Origin: Oegoconia quadripuncta
Taxonomy: Eukaryota > Arthropoda > Insecta > Lepidoptera > Autostichidae
DNA length: 64,000 nucleotides
NCBI GenBank assembly: GCA_949316235.1
Contig: OX438751.1
Span: 8,642,413 to 8,706,412, forward strand
Reading direction: 5' to 3'
This document shows, in pieces, positions 40,906-52,902 of the stretch. The notes under the pieces were generated by a model. That model had not been told where the DNA came from. It did not search any database and saw only the letters and a program-made list of their open reading frames with translations. The position numbers and the translations under genes were made by a program. The number at the start of each line of letters is the position of its first letter. Positions within the stretch are counted from its first letter, which is position 1.

Positions 40906-41370
40906 ATGCATTGAATATCTTCGGATGAGGACTTTTCACTGAGCTACAGTACCTATTGGGTGATCTTTTATCACATCATCATTATTTTTTTTTAACCTTT
41001 GCTATACTTGTCCTATGTGGGCAACTGATTTCTTAGGTATGGCTCAAATTCAATGAGGTGATAGGGTTATTATTTGGGCCTTTCTCTGTAAAGTCTCAAA
41101 TCGTCTATACAACGATGTCCCGACCATTTTTTTAATTTGTTTATTAAAATTTATACATTAATTTATAGACAACATTAAGTTATTCAAGTTACATGTGAAG
41201 GCCGGAACAATTTCGGCCGATTTTATGAGGTATGGACGATTTTTGGAAAATGCGCGACAGGGGACTGTTTAAATTACCAGGGGACTGGTTTTATGATTGA
41301 AAAAACGAATTATTATTTGAATAAAATGTTTATTTTATATCAAATTTTGTATCGAATGTTTTAAGTGTTC

Positions 41371-41404
41371 ATATTGCTTTATTTTTGATAATAAAGCAAT
41401 ATGA
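41371..41404. repeat. Hairpin-forming inverted repeat
   Basis: catattgctttat and ataaagcaatatg are perfect 13-nt inverted arms around an 8-nt loop, inside the GGGCC element. Confidence 0.8.
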
Positions 41405-41690
41405 AGGTGATACTGAAAATCGTAATATTTTCAGTAACCTCTTTTTACCCTATGAACACATGAATATAGAACGTAAGGCTTACAACATAATCAGTCAGGT
41501 TAGAATATAAAATCACGTTTTGTAACGAAATCAACATTAAAAGTAGGTGTTAGGCCTGAATCTGTGGCAAACAGAGTAAACTAAATTTCGTTTATTCTGA
41601 ATGGTACCACATCTTAAAATAAAAAAATAACGTTCATCGCTTTCAACAAAACAAAAGTACTAACTAGATTTTCTTCATCTAATTATAACA

Positions 41691-41815
41691 ATGTCAGACA
41701 TAATCAACAAAACAACATACTATAATTAAACATGTCAGACATAATCAACAAAACAACATACTATTATTTAACATGTCAGACATAATCAACATAACAACAT
41801 ACCATATTTAACCTT
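41691..41815 (+). repeat. 41-bp tandem repeat, three copies
   Basis: atgtcagacataatcaacaa begins at 41691 and 41732, and a variant (ataatcaacataacaaca) at 41773; period 41 bp. Inside the GGGCC element. Confidence 0.9.
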
Positions 41816-41883
41816 CACAACAAAATCAGTCTTGCATTTGCTTTTAAGGAACTATTAAACCTTACTTAAATTTAAACTATTTT

Positions 41884-42523
41884 TCAAAAACAGGTACAGT
41901 AGGTTTTCAATTTATTATAGTTTTCTTTCAGTTGTACATTGAGCACTTCACCAAATAGTGCCTTCTTTACGATGTCTTTTCGATACTTAGGTGTTTCTAC
42001 CATTTTTTGTAATTTTGTATTTGGCGTATTCTTATCCTGATTCTTTTTTTCTAATCTCTGTATTCTCTTCTTATATTTTTCAAGTTTCTTTTGTATTGAG
42101 TAATCTTCTCGTTTTTATTTCTAAGAACCTTTTCTCGCAACTTTTTAGCGCGTATCTTTCTTTTCTCACTTGCTGTATATTCTTTTGAAATTCGTACTTC
42201 TGGTTGCTCATGTTCTGAATTAGGCGTATTTTCCCTAACAAAACGATTCGTAATTTCCTGCAAAGCCTTGTTCTTAGCTCGATAAGTAGAGCAATGCTCC
42301 TTCCATACCTTTTTCGCAGCCCTATGCTCGCGCGGGTACATATCTTTAACAAGCTTCCTTTGACCTTTTTCTTTTTTTCTTTGGTACTTTAAACGCTCTT
42401 TTTCTCTCATTTCTTCTTTTTTGCATGGATCATTTTTAATACGTGTGTATCTCAGCCTTTCTGCCTTCCTTTTATTCGCTAATATTTCTTCCCTACTTAA
42501 TTTACTCTTTTTTTAGGCGGCAT
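41884..42523 (-). pseudogene. Basic coiled-coil protein of an insect multicopy (transposon-associated) family, two frameshifts
   Basis: Start ATG at 42523-42521 (MPPKK…). A missing A in an A-run near codon 5 breaks the frame; the next part reads LSREEILANKRKAERLRYTR and KYQRKKEKGQRKLVKDMYPR, then EHRAAKKVWKEH and FVRENTPNSE. A second missing A, near 42083, separates it from EKYKKRIQRLEKKN, TPNTKLQKMVETPKYRK and KKALFGEVLNVQL, ending in TGA at 41886-41884. About 214 codons in total. The layout (MPP start, Arg/Lys-rich N-terminus, ENTP motif, coiled coil, TP.TK…) matches a family I recall as highly repeated in insect genomes without an assigned function. Nucleic-acid binding is an inference from charge. 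Confidence 0.65.
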
Positions 42524-42563
42524 CATGTATAATCATCTGAAAAGACAATAATAATCATAAATA

Positions 42564-42775
42564 TTTGGACACTTACATCAATTAATCCCATAATAACTAA
42601 CCAGCCTGTACTATGAATACTAGAAAACGCATACACATACATTAATATCAATAATTATACGGGATAAATGTTCGTATTCATCACACAAACATTTACCCCT
42701 AGTGGGATTCAAAGCAGCAACCATTAGTTTCGAAGTAATAGTCACTCTATCCACTAAATTAACCAGCCGTCCATG
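42564..42775 (-). mobile_element. tRNA-derived SINE-like insertion
   Basis: On the minus strand, a run like an A box (ttagtggatagagtgac) is followed after 25-30 nt by a B-box-like string (gctttgaatcccactag). The rest (ataaatgttcgtattcatcac, ggacacttacatcaatt) is shared with 55028-55240. It is nested in the GGGCC element. Confidence 0.5.
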
Positions 42776-43734
42776 TACGTTGTCAGTCCCCTGATACATT
42801 AAACAGTCCCCTGTATCATTATGAACCAGGGGACTGTCTCCAGGGGACTGTTATTTTTGCATGAAATTCTTTGAATCTATTTAATTCTTGATTCTATCAT
42901 GAATTAACGGTCACTGTTGTAAAAAGTCATCACTTAGCAATTTGTGCATAAATTTATTAAAAGTAAATAGTAAAAACAAAAAAATATATAACTTACCAGA
43001 GGACTGGTTGTCTAAGCAGCCCCGACACGTGGTTCACCAACAAGCACTGATTTAACTGTAAACAACATGACGCCTGCTCGCATCACTCTACGTATGGATG
43101 AACTTCAGGCCTGTTGCGTTTCGTTTCACGCAAGAAACGACCTCTACCATAGAATAATAATTTTTGGTGCAAATTCAAAATTGCCGCAGGGGACTGTTTT
43201 CAATAACTAAGGACAAGATTGAAGTGTTAGTTTAAAATATCTAAAAAGTAATAATAACCACTATTATATATTATAAATAAATGCTCAAGGTCATAGTTTA
43301 AATAGGTACAATTCAAATAACGCAATACAAAAATCTCGAGAAAATATGTTTGGTTGAACTTGCATTTCTGGGGTGGAGGACACGCCAGGGTACTGTTTTT
43401 CAAGGGGTTTGAAAGGCCACAAAATGAATCAAATGTTCTAATTATCACTTAATAAGTAGTTCGCTGACGAGAATAGATAAGGTTTTATCATATGCAATAG
43501 ACTTTAAGTAAAAACATAAACGTTTAGTGGGAAAAAATTGGGAGGGACTGCGATTTTAGACTTTACAGAGAAAGGCCCATTTGTAAAATGACGAATGCTG
43601 GTCATTTAGCTGTTTATATTATAATATGGATTCATTAAGGAGTATTGTACCTATTTTATAGAGGAGATGCAAGCATTTGAGATGCAAGCAGAAATGGCAG
43701 AAAGTTATATAAAAATATTAATATGATCAGTTAA

Positions 43735-43800
43735 TCATCTTCACTTAACATCAGGTGTGATTAAGGTCAAGTACCAGACCGTTGTGCGTAAAAAAAAAGT
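43735..43800 (+). repeat. Dispersed repeat family B, 3' fragment
   Basis: catcttcacttaacatcagg, tgtgattaaggtcaagtacc, then gttgtgcgtaaaaaaaaag. Confidence 0.55.
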
Positions 43801-44536
43801 AACACACACAAGTGAAGAAAAAATCTATTATTTCTAAAAAAATATTTGTTAATTACTGATGGCTATATTATGTCTCTTATCATTTGCTCTTTGACATAAA
43901 TAGTACAATGTATGAGTCACTTAGGTACTTTATTGGACTTTATTATTACAGTGTTGTTATTCTTACTATATTACTAAGTAGTCAGAGACTATATGTACTA
44001 CAGTGTAAAATTAAGTACGTTAGGCATCAAAGATGTTTGTTCAGAGAGAATAGAGCAGACATATTAGGTACCCCTACAAAAAATGTCAATATCAAACAAC
44101 ATTTTTTTTTGGTAATGAGTTCTCTCTCCGATATTCCGACCAATTCCCCCATCCATATGTATTATGTATCTAGCACATTTGAATAACACTATGTTATTTA
44201 TTAATGTTTTGTATTGTATGAACAATATGAGCATGTGTCAGCCACGTGTCCAGCTCCTCATATATTTATTACAGAGATAACGTAGAACAATCGTCATTGC
44301 TGTGACCATTGCGAATTTTGCACTATACTATAATATACGGCAAGTATCGATTACCAAACTTTTTACAAGCTTTTATTTAACTTTACTTCCTATGTATGGC
44401 CGCTCATTTGCAAGTCAAATTCGTGTTTAAGGAGCTGAAATATTCGTTCAGTTCTGATGACAATACATTTATATCTCATGAGGGGAACTCCTTAACGGTT
44501 AATAGCACGGATACGAAAGTTTGACATACACTGTTA

Positions 44537-44678
44537 GACCCGTATTAATAAACCGTTCTCAAGATTGACATGGCCTCAAGTTGACGCTTAAAAATCTGCT
44601 GCATATTAAAACAGCAAGAAATGGTCTTGAGACTGAGACGCGATGTCAATCTCAAGAACGATTTATTAATACGGGCCA
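44537..44678. mobile_element. Palindromic MITE, copy 1
   Basis: cccgtattaataaaccgttc, then tcaagattgacat at the left, is mirrored by atgtcaatctcaagaacg and atttattaatacggg at the right. TA lies on each side (44535-44536, 44679-44680). Same family as 60107-60256. No coding capacity. Confidence 0.8.
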
Positions 44679-44689
44679 TAGACTGTAAT

Positions 44690-45900
44690 AATATGTTATA
44701 TTTATATGATAACCAACCATATATGATGGAGTATTAGAAGCTTGTTTTTAAAAGTATTTATAATGTAGAACTTATTTAGACTGCACAAGAATAATAATAT
44801 TTTCCGCTAGAATATCAAAGGCGATTTTAAAAATCTCGTTTGAGTTTTTACGTAAAAGTAATAAAATCTAAATTGCATAAATTGCCTGATGTCCTTACCT
44901 GACTTCGCTCTCAAACTTGTGTCGGCGGACTGCCCTCAGACTTTCAATTAAACTTAACAAAAAAGTTTAATATCTTCTTTAAATACAATTATAATTATAC
45001 GTATTACCTACATTGTAGGTATATCTTTCTTTGCAATCTACTAACTAGTTCGTTTAGTAGTTACTCGCAATCTGTCCAGACGAAAATTGTATTGTGAGTT
45101 CACCCGTGGACCACACTTGGGCCAAGCTTGATGTAGGTACTCGATCGATGTATTGTAACATGGTGTTTTTACAATTTTTCGTATTTAGTTCCTTTTTTGT
45201 ACTAACCTAACCGATAAGAGGTGGTGGATCCGAGGATTTATAAATTAGCAACTTAGAAGGGCTGTGTTCCAATCCAAACTCAGTTGCTTTCGCTTTGTGT
45301 ATGTATATACCACTGAGTACCTACTAAGTATCTATATAACTGATAGACTCAGGTAGATTCGTAGGCTATGTAATTTGCACAAAGCTTTTGCCTAGCTCAG
45401 ACATGAAGGTGGTGTGTTGTATTGTTTGGATGAGTAATACACTAACAATAACAATGTAATCCGGGAATATGCAACCTACCTACGTACATACGTCGAGTAA
45501 CTACATTGTATCAGCTTCAGAGCCGCCCGCTGAATGAATGAATGTTGATGTAGATTCGTGAACATTCGCATTCGACAATATGCAGATTCCATTATCATCC
45601 AATATAAGGTTAGTTTGTGCAGAATATGAATAACCTATGCTCCTTGTGGACGGGTTGATTTGATTATAACCCTTTTGCAAATTGACAAAACATACTAATG
45701 TAGGTCCTGTCACGGGTGTCATACAATAATACTTACATACTGTTTGTTTGATGTTGGAATTTTTTTCATACTTCTGTCTAAGTAGTATGAATTATGATTA
45801 TAATTGCAACACCAGCAGACCGTTCGACTACGAAAACACGCGCTTGCGCTGATGAGCGTAACAGCTGAGAGTCAGCTGGCATCCTATCGGCCTCGCGCTC
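44690..45900. other. Noncoding stretch
   Basis: AT-rich; short frames only, nothing recognised. Confidence 0.4.
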
Positions 45901-46332
45901 GTGGCATCTAATATCGCTCAGTCGGCTGAGTTCATCGCTTAAACCGTGGCGGTGTACGTACACTAAACAGTAGCCTATTGAAACTTCTGGCCGCTGTCGA
46001 CGAGCAGACGTGCACGACAATTGAGGGGCCACATTTATTGGAAGTTGCACAGAACGTAGAGATATTGCGCGCAATTTATAAGAACCCTCCGTTAGCTTTT
46101 CTCTGCGCTCTGCTGCTATTGATCTCCCATCAAATGTATAAGATACATAACTATTGTTACATTATTTGCTCGAGAAGGATTATTCAACCACAATTTTGTT
46201 TGGTTGGTTCAGCAATAGTTTCATATACGCTATCCATATCTATTCTATGTCGGATGTTACGCAATGACTTGTATCGACGTGATACTATGTCTGAGAGTAG
46301 GGAGCTGAGAGCGAAGTATGCGAAAAAGCGAG

Positions 46333-46368
46333 TATTTAAAAGGTTGACAGCGAAGGCCGCCAGTTCCG
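46333..46368 (+). promoter_or_regulatory. Candidate core promoter (TATA box plus initiator)
   Basis: TATTTAAAAGG at 46333-46343 and CCAGTTC at 46360-46366 (A at 46362) are 29 bp apart, the canonical TATA-to-start distance. A CpG-rich stretch (46350-46445) follows. The 188-codon + frame 45978-46544 runs through both signals and has no recognised domain. No transcript evidence. Confidence 0.35.
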
Positions 46369-46984
46369 TGTGGTGTCGCAACTGCCTGCCGGCGCAGGCT
46401 CAGCGCGCGGGCCGCTCACCTCGCCGTCTGCGGGTCACGCGCACCTTCGATTCCTTTCTAATGTACTTTCTATATCTTACACACTCGTATCGTATCTATC
46501 GCTTTGAAGCTTCCTCTTCACGCTTTTCCACTATTCTCGCATAACTGGCCTTTCGTCAAATTTCGATGGAAAATTTTCTATTTGTATCACTCTTTACGGA
46601 TGCAGACCCACTCCTTACGGTCGTGCGGTCCAGTTATCTAGCGTTGTGTGCTGCGCATGCATTCTACATCAACATTCCAATAGCTACGCGTCATCCTTAA
46701 TTGTACTTCGATGCGTTAGGCATCAAACATTTAGGATTAGAGTTGTCTGCACGGGACTCGCTCTCTTTGTTCTATACCCTAGTTAAATCATTGTTATTTG
46801 TAATATTGTTCTTTTTGAGATGATAAATACATCATTAGATTTACGGGCTATAAATTAAAATGAAATGGAAAGCAACCTACGTTGCGTAACTCTATTGTCC
46901 TCTGATATCTGGTCGTACATTCGTATCGTGTAATTCATCCGCAGTTTCGAGCGGTATCAAACTATCAACTCCCGTCGGACGAGG

Positions 46985-47115
46985 CGCTTTAATTAGAGTT
47001 GATGTCGATATAAATCCTACCACGTCGTCGTCGTCGGCTGTTAGAAAGTGCGCGTGATGTAACAATGCAGCTCGCTCTCCGCTCCGGATCGTGACCGATC
47101 TGTCGGCTCTGCCTC
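46985..47115. other. CpG-rich island
   Basis: cacgtcgtcgtcgtcggctg and gctctccgctccggatcgtg, with TATAAAT at 47009-47015 upstream. No coding frame is evident. Possible regulatory element. Confidence 0.25.
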
Positions 47116-47479
47116 AGTTATGTTCCAGAACGTCTCACTTTATTTGTATCCAATATTTGATTTACCATTTATCCTGCATTTGTGTATCGATTAGCCGCAT
47201 GTAGATATTTTACAATTACATTAACAATAATTTGTTTCCTCCTTTATGTTTCAAGCCACAAAGCGTCCATGACCTTTAAACTTTAAGTCTCTATACATAT
47301 CTACGCTTTTCTTGGTAATTTAGAATACCCGTGGCATGTTAGTAACCAGTAAATACGTAGAATTATGTTAGCCATAGCCTTTTCAACAATTCTAGTTTAG
47401 TTTATAAGTTTTAACACTTATTCAGAGATGTTTTATTTGGTTTGACGTGACTTGTAAATTTGCATAAGGCGATTGTATA

Positions 47480-47565
47480 GCATGAAGGGTGTGTCGGTCG
47501 CCAGGCGAGTGTTTCGATTCGACCCACTGAGCCATGCGTAAATGTTATGAAGAACTTCCGGGTTC
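47480..47565 (-). repeat. tRNA-related SINE fragment
   Basis: On the minus strand, gcatggctcagtgggtcgaa followed by cactcgcctggcgacc resembles the A-box half of a tRNA-derived SINE. A B-box-like gggttcaagccc lies nearby on the + strand (47571-47582), so more than one fragment may be mixed. Confidence 0.35.
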
Positions 47566-47659
47566 AAGCCCTAGCAATAACGCGCACACGACAGGTGGAG
47601 TGCCGCCATACGCACACCTACACCCGCGGGAACCGGTTAGCAAACCACTCTAATGCTAA

Positions 47660-50600
47660 TTCTAGTTCATCCAACTCATCCTAGTGGAATTCCGCCGATA
47701 GTTTCTATGAGCTAGGATCTATTATTTCCTGATAGAGGCACTGCATCTAAGAAATAGGTTGCCATACATTATTCAGTTGCTATAAATAATCCAAATTTAA
47801 GTCCCATGAGATACATTTATCGGTTATAATAATAACTATGTTAGCTACGTCAAACATCATCCTACAGCTGTGTCTACCAGGGCTTAAAAATGACCCAATT
47901 TGTAATTACAATCACAATAGCGGATATATGAAGTGAGCTCAAACATTCTCTGATCCTATTATGGAAGAATGAAAATATCGTTAATGCTTGTAGACCTCCC
48001 CGTGAACTTGAAATGGGTAATCCGGGTAATGTATGAACAAACACACGTTACATGAATGTTGATAAGGGCTTTCGAACATTGTGTTATATGTATTATAACA
48101 AAACAAGGCTGCTTGTATTATTGTTGTATACCTTTTCAGCAATATATAGGTACCTAACCTAACAAAACATGTGTAAGGGTAAGTGGTAATAAAATTTTAC
48201 TATACTACAATTTTACTTTTGTTTTATGACTTAATAAAGACTATATTTATAATATTCCAATCGTATACAATTTGGGACTTACCTACATGTAGGTACCTAT
48301 CTAATTGAAAATATAGACCCTTATCAATAAATTAGGTAATGTTATATAACAACGGACATTATAAGCAATGTCGTAGGTCAATTTCCTTTTTAAGGAATGT
48401 GAATTTTATGTGAGTCAGTTTACTATAGACATGTGAATTTTTCTTAGAAACAAACAACAACCTAGAGAGCTTATCTCAACGAGATAATAATGTCGCAAGT
48501 GTTCTGTACGCGCCGCCCGCCCCGTTCACATGTTGTGCGCCAAATATTTCCGTCGGCTAATGCGAGACGTGGCAGTGAGCGATTCGGGTAGCCGATGAAA
48601 CCCAGGGACCTGAAATATGTAATGTCGAGGATTCGCCATGATGCAATCACGCCTTAGGAGACTCTGAGCTTGATGTGACGTAAGATACACAATTCTCACT
48701 CGATTGAGGTTGGATTCAATTGATACCAAGCGAAATAAAACAGCTAGCGTAATAAAACTTTCGATGTTTCCAAATTGCAGAATGTATTTTACCGACTCAT
48801 TGATAACGCACCACCGTTTAGCCGACGTATAGAACAATGAGGGAAATTCACACATTATGTCAAAGCGATGTATGGCTCGGTGTCGCAACAGGTCGGCGAA
48901 TAATAACGTTGGCACTAAACTAAATAATGGTTTGAACTTACGCAACACAAAATATCCGCCATTATAAAAATAAAATTGTGAAATCTTGCGACGAGACGTT
49001 TTTATCGATCTCTTGATTGGTATAGTTTGTTTACTTTCATGTTATGTTAGGTACCCACTATATTTGATTCTAGCTAATCTTCTAGTCTAGCTAGTCTTCG
49101 TCTGTCTGGAACTAATTTCAGAATAATCGACGCACTCTGGAATTACTTGAAAATTCGAAATAAATTACTTAGGTATATACCAATCCAATATATTATAGTC
49201 TCTTTCTACCTAATACCAAAACATTGAAATGTATTGGGGCGTTTCAGAACTTAAGTAGGTACTTATTCCGGATTAAACTGAGGTAGACGAAGTATCCAAA
49301 AATAATTATTTATGCTTATTAGTGAATAGCAAATCTCACTAATATTGGCATTACACGTAAATTTTTTTTATGGTTATTGTTGATAAACAGTATTCCGATA
49401 GGTACGTTTTTAGATCCCGAATTTTAGGTCGCTGATAATTGCTAAAATCGGTAAACGGTAGAATTTCCCATGCAGTTGCAATTCTAAACGCCTAAACGAG
49501 TATGTAGGTACCTACAACATGTAAATAGAGAAAATAAATACAACATTGTTGTTAAGCTTACCCGACCCGTTGTGGAATATCACCGAGCACTCACAGCGAA
49601 CCTTAGAAAATGGTTTTCCCAGGAATTTTTCGTTTCATGCACTTTTATCACATTCTAAATACGCGGCAACGAAAATAAAGTTTCCAACAAAGAGAATATA
49701 ATTAATTTGTGGCCAAAGTTGTTTTTTTTAGTTTTAAACCATACAGCCATATCTTATTTGTTCAGTTTAGTGAAGTCAGTCTCAGTCAAATCAAGTCATT
49801 CGTCGTATACTTAGCGTCTACGCTTTACGAAAAGTTTTGGCGGATTCTTGTGGGAACCCGAAAGCTTCGTTACGCACTTTAATTTACACTTTCCTTCTTT
49901 CAAATATAAGTTTGAAGCATTGCATTGCCTGTCTGAAACCGGATCAATTGATTTGAAAACGGTTTTATGTATTCGAAAGCTGGTGTTTGTTTGCGAGATG
50001 CTGCTTTGCCAAATTTGATGGAAATGGGATAAGTCGTTTCGACGATATTTAGTTTTTAATACCTGCAGTTGAATTGTTTACTTGGATGATATAATAAAAA
50101 TAATAGCCTCTCCGGTGTTTTCTAAGTTATCAAATTATATTGTAAATATCGTCTATAGTTACGAGGTTGTTACGTATTTGAATCACAAAAATCACCGATG
50201 TCAATTTACGTATCCGTACTTATTCGTTTCCACATTTTGGCGATATAATATTATTCAATATCTAAGCGAGACGTGTGCTTGTAGTTACCTAAAGTAACTA
50301 CCTTAACGGGATAGTTAGGCGTTCGAATTTCAAAAATGTTCGTATTCACCTTACCTGACGTTAGTACTATATTAATTCTGTGACCTTACCTATTTTATTT
50401 TCATATTTTAGCGATACCTACAAGTAATTAGCTAATATTATATTGAACGTTTTTAAAATTATTCATTTCAGCTAATCTGAAACCTATATTCATTAGAGCC
50501 ACTTTTGTGAGCGTCCATTGAATTCAAATCAATATAAAATTATTCACAACTTCCCGGAACATAAATAAGTTTAGCAGGCGTTCGTTTTGGTAGACATGAT

Positions 50601-51225
50601 TAATTGTCTCTACATCGCTTTAAATCAAACTGGACGACGCGACCACTCCTGCGTTTAAGTCGCCAACTGGTTTATTGACATTCAGCCTAGTTGACTGCCC
50701 AAATGAATTTTAATTATCTCTTCGACGAATAATTGTGTTCTGTGACTAACTGACTGTGACTGTTCCATTATACAATACCTAATTTAAACTGCTGGATATT
50801 TTCTCTACTTCCGTTTAATGTCTTATTACGAAATCGAAAATAGTTGGAAATGTCTTAATACTTATTACACGTAAATAACATCACTGTTTTTATTTATATA
50901 AAACAATTATTTGGATAGATTTGGATCCAAAGCGGTATCGGTACCAGTTCCTTTGTCATATTGGCAAACTCCGGGTCATAAAGTTCAAAATGTTAAAAAA
51001 ATAAATGACATACGCCTAACCAACAAAATTCGCCGTCATTTCGCGTACGGTCTTAACTTACTTGATGTACTTAGAAATTACTCAATAATTTACAGTAATT
51101 CGTTTCAATTAGTGCTACCACTGCAATGTTATGCCTACAATAAGACATCAATAGTCTAACGTCCCCATTCAGCGTTCCAGCCATGTTGCAACTCTCATCA
51201 GGAGAGGAGACTGTATCGATATATA
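47660..51225. other. Long noncoding stretch
   Basis: AT-rich, with TAGGTACCTA-type palindromes near 48175, 48290 and 49505. A 140-codon minus-strand frame (48948-48526) is the longest, with no recognised family. No RNA gene seen. Confidence 0.4.
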
Positions 51226-51229
51226 TTAT

Positions 51230-51470
51230 ATTACTAGCTTTCCGCCTGCGACTTCGTCCGCGTAGAAGATTTCATCAAAATCGGTTCACCAAAAAAAATT
51301 GCCTATATATTAATCCAGGTCCTAATCTGTCTACCAACCAAATTTCATCCAAATCCGTCCAGCGGTATAGGCGTGAAGAGGTAACAAACATACATACATA
51401 TATACAGACATATACACACACACACACAAAACTTTCGCATTTATAATATTAATTGGGATGGTATTCGTCC
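51230..51470 (+). mobile_element. RTE-type LINE 3' end (family C, fullest copy)
   Basis: ctagctttccgcctgcgac and ttcgtccgcgtagaag at the head; ccaaatttcatccaaatccg and tccagcggtataggcgtgaa in the middle; an acatacata/cacacaca simple-repeat tract and cgcatttataatattaattg at the tail. This is the usual structure of lepidopteran RTE LINE 3' ends. Confidence 0.65.
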
Positions 51471-51494
51471 GGTTTTATAGTTGCATATGTAGAC

Positions 51495-51655
51495 ATTGGC
51501 TTAAAGACTTTTTATAATTGAAAACAACTGGGACCGAACCTGCCCTCCAAAACACGGAAACAGTTGTATGGAAATGCTATTAGTGGTCGGTCACCCATTA
51601 TCGAAAACGAACAGCGAATGCTTCTGAGCGACAAGTGCTTTCACATGGTACATAT
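51495..51655 (+). repeat. Dispersed repeat family A, right-half fragment
   Basis: attgaaaacaactgggaccg, aaaacacggaaacagttg and attatcgaaaacgaacagcg match 28460-28600 in order. Confidence 0.55.
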
Positions 51656-51659
51656 CCAC

Positions 51660-52740
51660 TCTGATACGATACGATGATACAATACATACAAGTAAACTTT
51701 ATGGCATAATAGAAATAAATGACTCTTCACAAAGATAAAGATGATGAAGCATTTGAGTTTAGGTTTAGCCATGCACGCGAAGATTTATGTACCTAGGTAC
51801 CTACATCAGACTGGCCCGGCCCAATAGCTTGGCTTGCTATATGTTGATCAATCGAATGTAGTCCTCTTCCTGAGTACATGTACTTACTTTATTTTCAATG
51901 TACCTCTTTCGTAAGTGAGATTTAAACACAGCTTTCAAACCGGCCCCTAATACAAAACGTACCCGACTAAATACCTATGACTTTAGTCCCATCCCAGGCC
52001 AGCCTGACGAACATGAGGTAAAACCCCCTGGTAACCTTCACTAACTAGGCAGTTATTTTGAATGACTAATATGTGTAAAAAAATGTATTTTATTTTACTT
52101 TATTCGGAAAACCACAGCATAATATTATATAAATTGTGCTTAAGATACTTATTTAGATTGTAGATCAAGAATGTTTTCCACATAAATAGGTAACAGTAAC
52201 AATTTTGAGAGGCGTGTCAGAGTCGTCAGAACTTACCATAATTTGAAGAAGCCGAGAGTTATAATGAATGAATGTAGATTCAAAATTCACAATTTATCTC
52301 ATATAGCTACATGTATCTATTACCTATTATATGATAACGATCTTTGACCAAATGAATGATTTTTAAATAAATAAGTATTATACAGGTTAGTTGCAGCATG
52401 CATACCTAGCGCGATAGCTGGTGAACCTACCACATTGTTATCATGGAGACTTATCGCGTCATCTTTCTCATGCTGTGAACTGTTGCACTTGTACATACTT
52501 TAAGTTACAAGTAGGCAATTAATGTACGTAATTTCTTATGAACGAAATACCAGCAAGCGTACAACAACGCCTTTAAAACAACGTTATTGTGCGGTCTATG
52601 GCTTCACTGGCTGAACTTATAAATGAACGTTTACTCATACGCGTCAAAAAAAAATAAAGCGCATATAAATATTATATAGTTGTCTATGGTTAGCGAAAAT
52701 ATTCTATGGTATTCAAAAGCAATAACGATAAACTAAACAG
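51660..52740. other. Noncoding stretch
   Basis: AT-rich; nothing recognised. Confidence 0.4.
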
Positions 52741-52755
52741 GGAAGCAGTTCGAGT

Positions 52756-52902
52756 ATGTCGAAGGTCATTGCCGCCGTCAATCCCTTGCGGCTGCTACGC
52801 GAGTGGCGACCGGGCTCCGGCCGGGCTCGACCCTCCGTTTTAGTGTTTGTCGTAATTATTTATTATCGCCCCGATTGTCGCACACTTGCCCACTCGGGAT
52901 AA
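52756..52902 (+). other. Small GC-rich open frame, 48 codons
   Basis: ATG at 52756, TAA at 52900-52902. Begins MSKVIAAVNPLRLLREW, followed by a Gly/Arg-rich stretch and a hydrophobic run (VLVFVVIIYY) that could span a membrane. It stands in a CpG-rich island (52760-52840). No homologue recognised. It may be chance. Confidence 0.2.

Larger units (their letters stand above)
41076..43578. mobile_element. 2.5-kb DNA transposon with GGGCC inverted ends and CAGGGGACTG repeats
   Basis: Left end 41076-41103 (GGGCCTTTCTCTGTAAAGTC then TCAAATCG) and right end 43551-43578 are inverted copies over 28 bp with one mismatch. ATTT at 41072-41075 and 43579-43582 looks like a 4-bp target duplication. CAGGGGACTG occurs exactly at 41258, 41278, 42827, 42841 and 43187, inverted at 42784 and 42804, and degenerate at 42997, 43386 and 43541 (next to the right end). 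The interior holds a frameshifted basic-protein gene (minus strand), a 41-bp tandem repeat and a tRNA-like insertion. No catalytic domain seen, so non-autonomous or truncated. The 4-bp duplication would fit Sola- or Academ-like groups, but I cannot assign it. Confidence 0.7.

Noticed and set aside
45978..46544. 188-codon + strand frame as a gene
   Set aside because: No recognisable domain, mixed composition, and it runs across a TATA/initiator pair and a CpG island. Kept only as context for the promoter finding.
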